From: JAWLFY01 sp964462125
Lineage (GTDB): Bacteria; Planctomycetota; Planctomycetia; Pirellulales; Pirellulaceae
DNA: 5,611 nucleotides
NCBI GenBank assembly: GCA_964462125.1
Contig: CAYWXT010000309.1
Location: 1 to 5,611 of the forward strand
Reading direction: 5' to 3'
Shown: in pieces, positions 5,602-5,611 of the stretch
Numbering within the stretch: the stretch's first letter is position 1
How the letters are laid out: each line of letters begins with the position of its first letter
Notes under the pieces: model-generated
The model's database searches: none
The model's input: the letters and a program-made list of their open reading frames with translations, nothing else
What the model was told of the DNA's origin: nothing
Position numbers and translations under genes: made by a program

Positions 5602-5611
5602 TGGGCCATGC

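Overview
The window is GC-rich and gene-dense and looks chromosomal. Its content suggests a planctomycete, probably of the Pirellulales type: a class II xylose isomerase with a Rhodopirellula-like N-terminus, a multi-Asp-box sialidase, weak Shine-Dalgarno use, and a secreted low-complexity Pro/Glu/Asp-rich protein. The taxonomic call is an inference from remembered family resemblance, not from a search.

Layout, left to right. Positions 2-859 (+) hold the C-terminal part of a sialidase/BNR-repeat protein whose start lies outside the window. After a 181-nt gap comes a complete short-chain dehydrogenase/reductase, 1041-1871 (+). An 85-nt gap with two small hairpins leads to a complete xylose isomerase (xylA), 1957-3276 (+). 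A ROK-family sugar kinase, 3251-4258 (-), converges on xylA, and the two coding regions overlap tail to tail by 26 nt. A 346-nt region without a conventional gene (4259-4604) follows. It contains three strong hairpins, the last followed by five T on the + strand, and may hide a small RNA or a tiny ORF. A secreted protein with a signal peptide, an acidic Pro-rich linker and a His/Cys-rich tail lies at 4605-5435 (-). The last 176 nt hold its upstream region and a perfect 13-bp inverted repeat.

The sialidase, reductase, xylose isomerase and ROK kinase all fit carbohydrate use: glycan trimming, sugar oxidoreduction, aldose-ketose isomerisation and sugar phosphorylation. No xylulokinase, sugar transporter or regulator is in view, so a single pathway cannot be shown. 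The secreted His/Cys-rich protein is probably unrelated and looks like an envelope metal-binding protein.

The most unusual items are the His/Cys-rich secreted protein, the ROK kinase without the family's zinc-binding cysteines, and the structured region at 4440-4594. No CRISPR array, tRNA, rRNA, insertion sequence or attachment site was seen.
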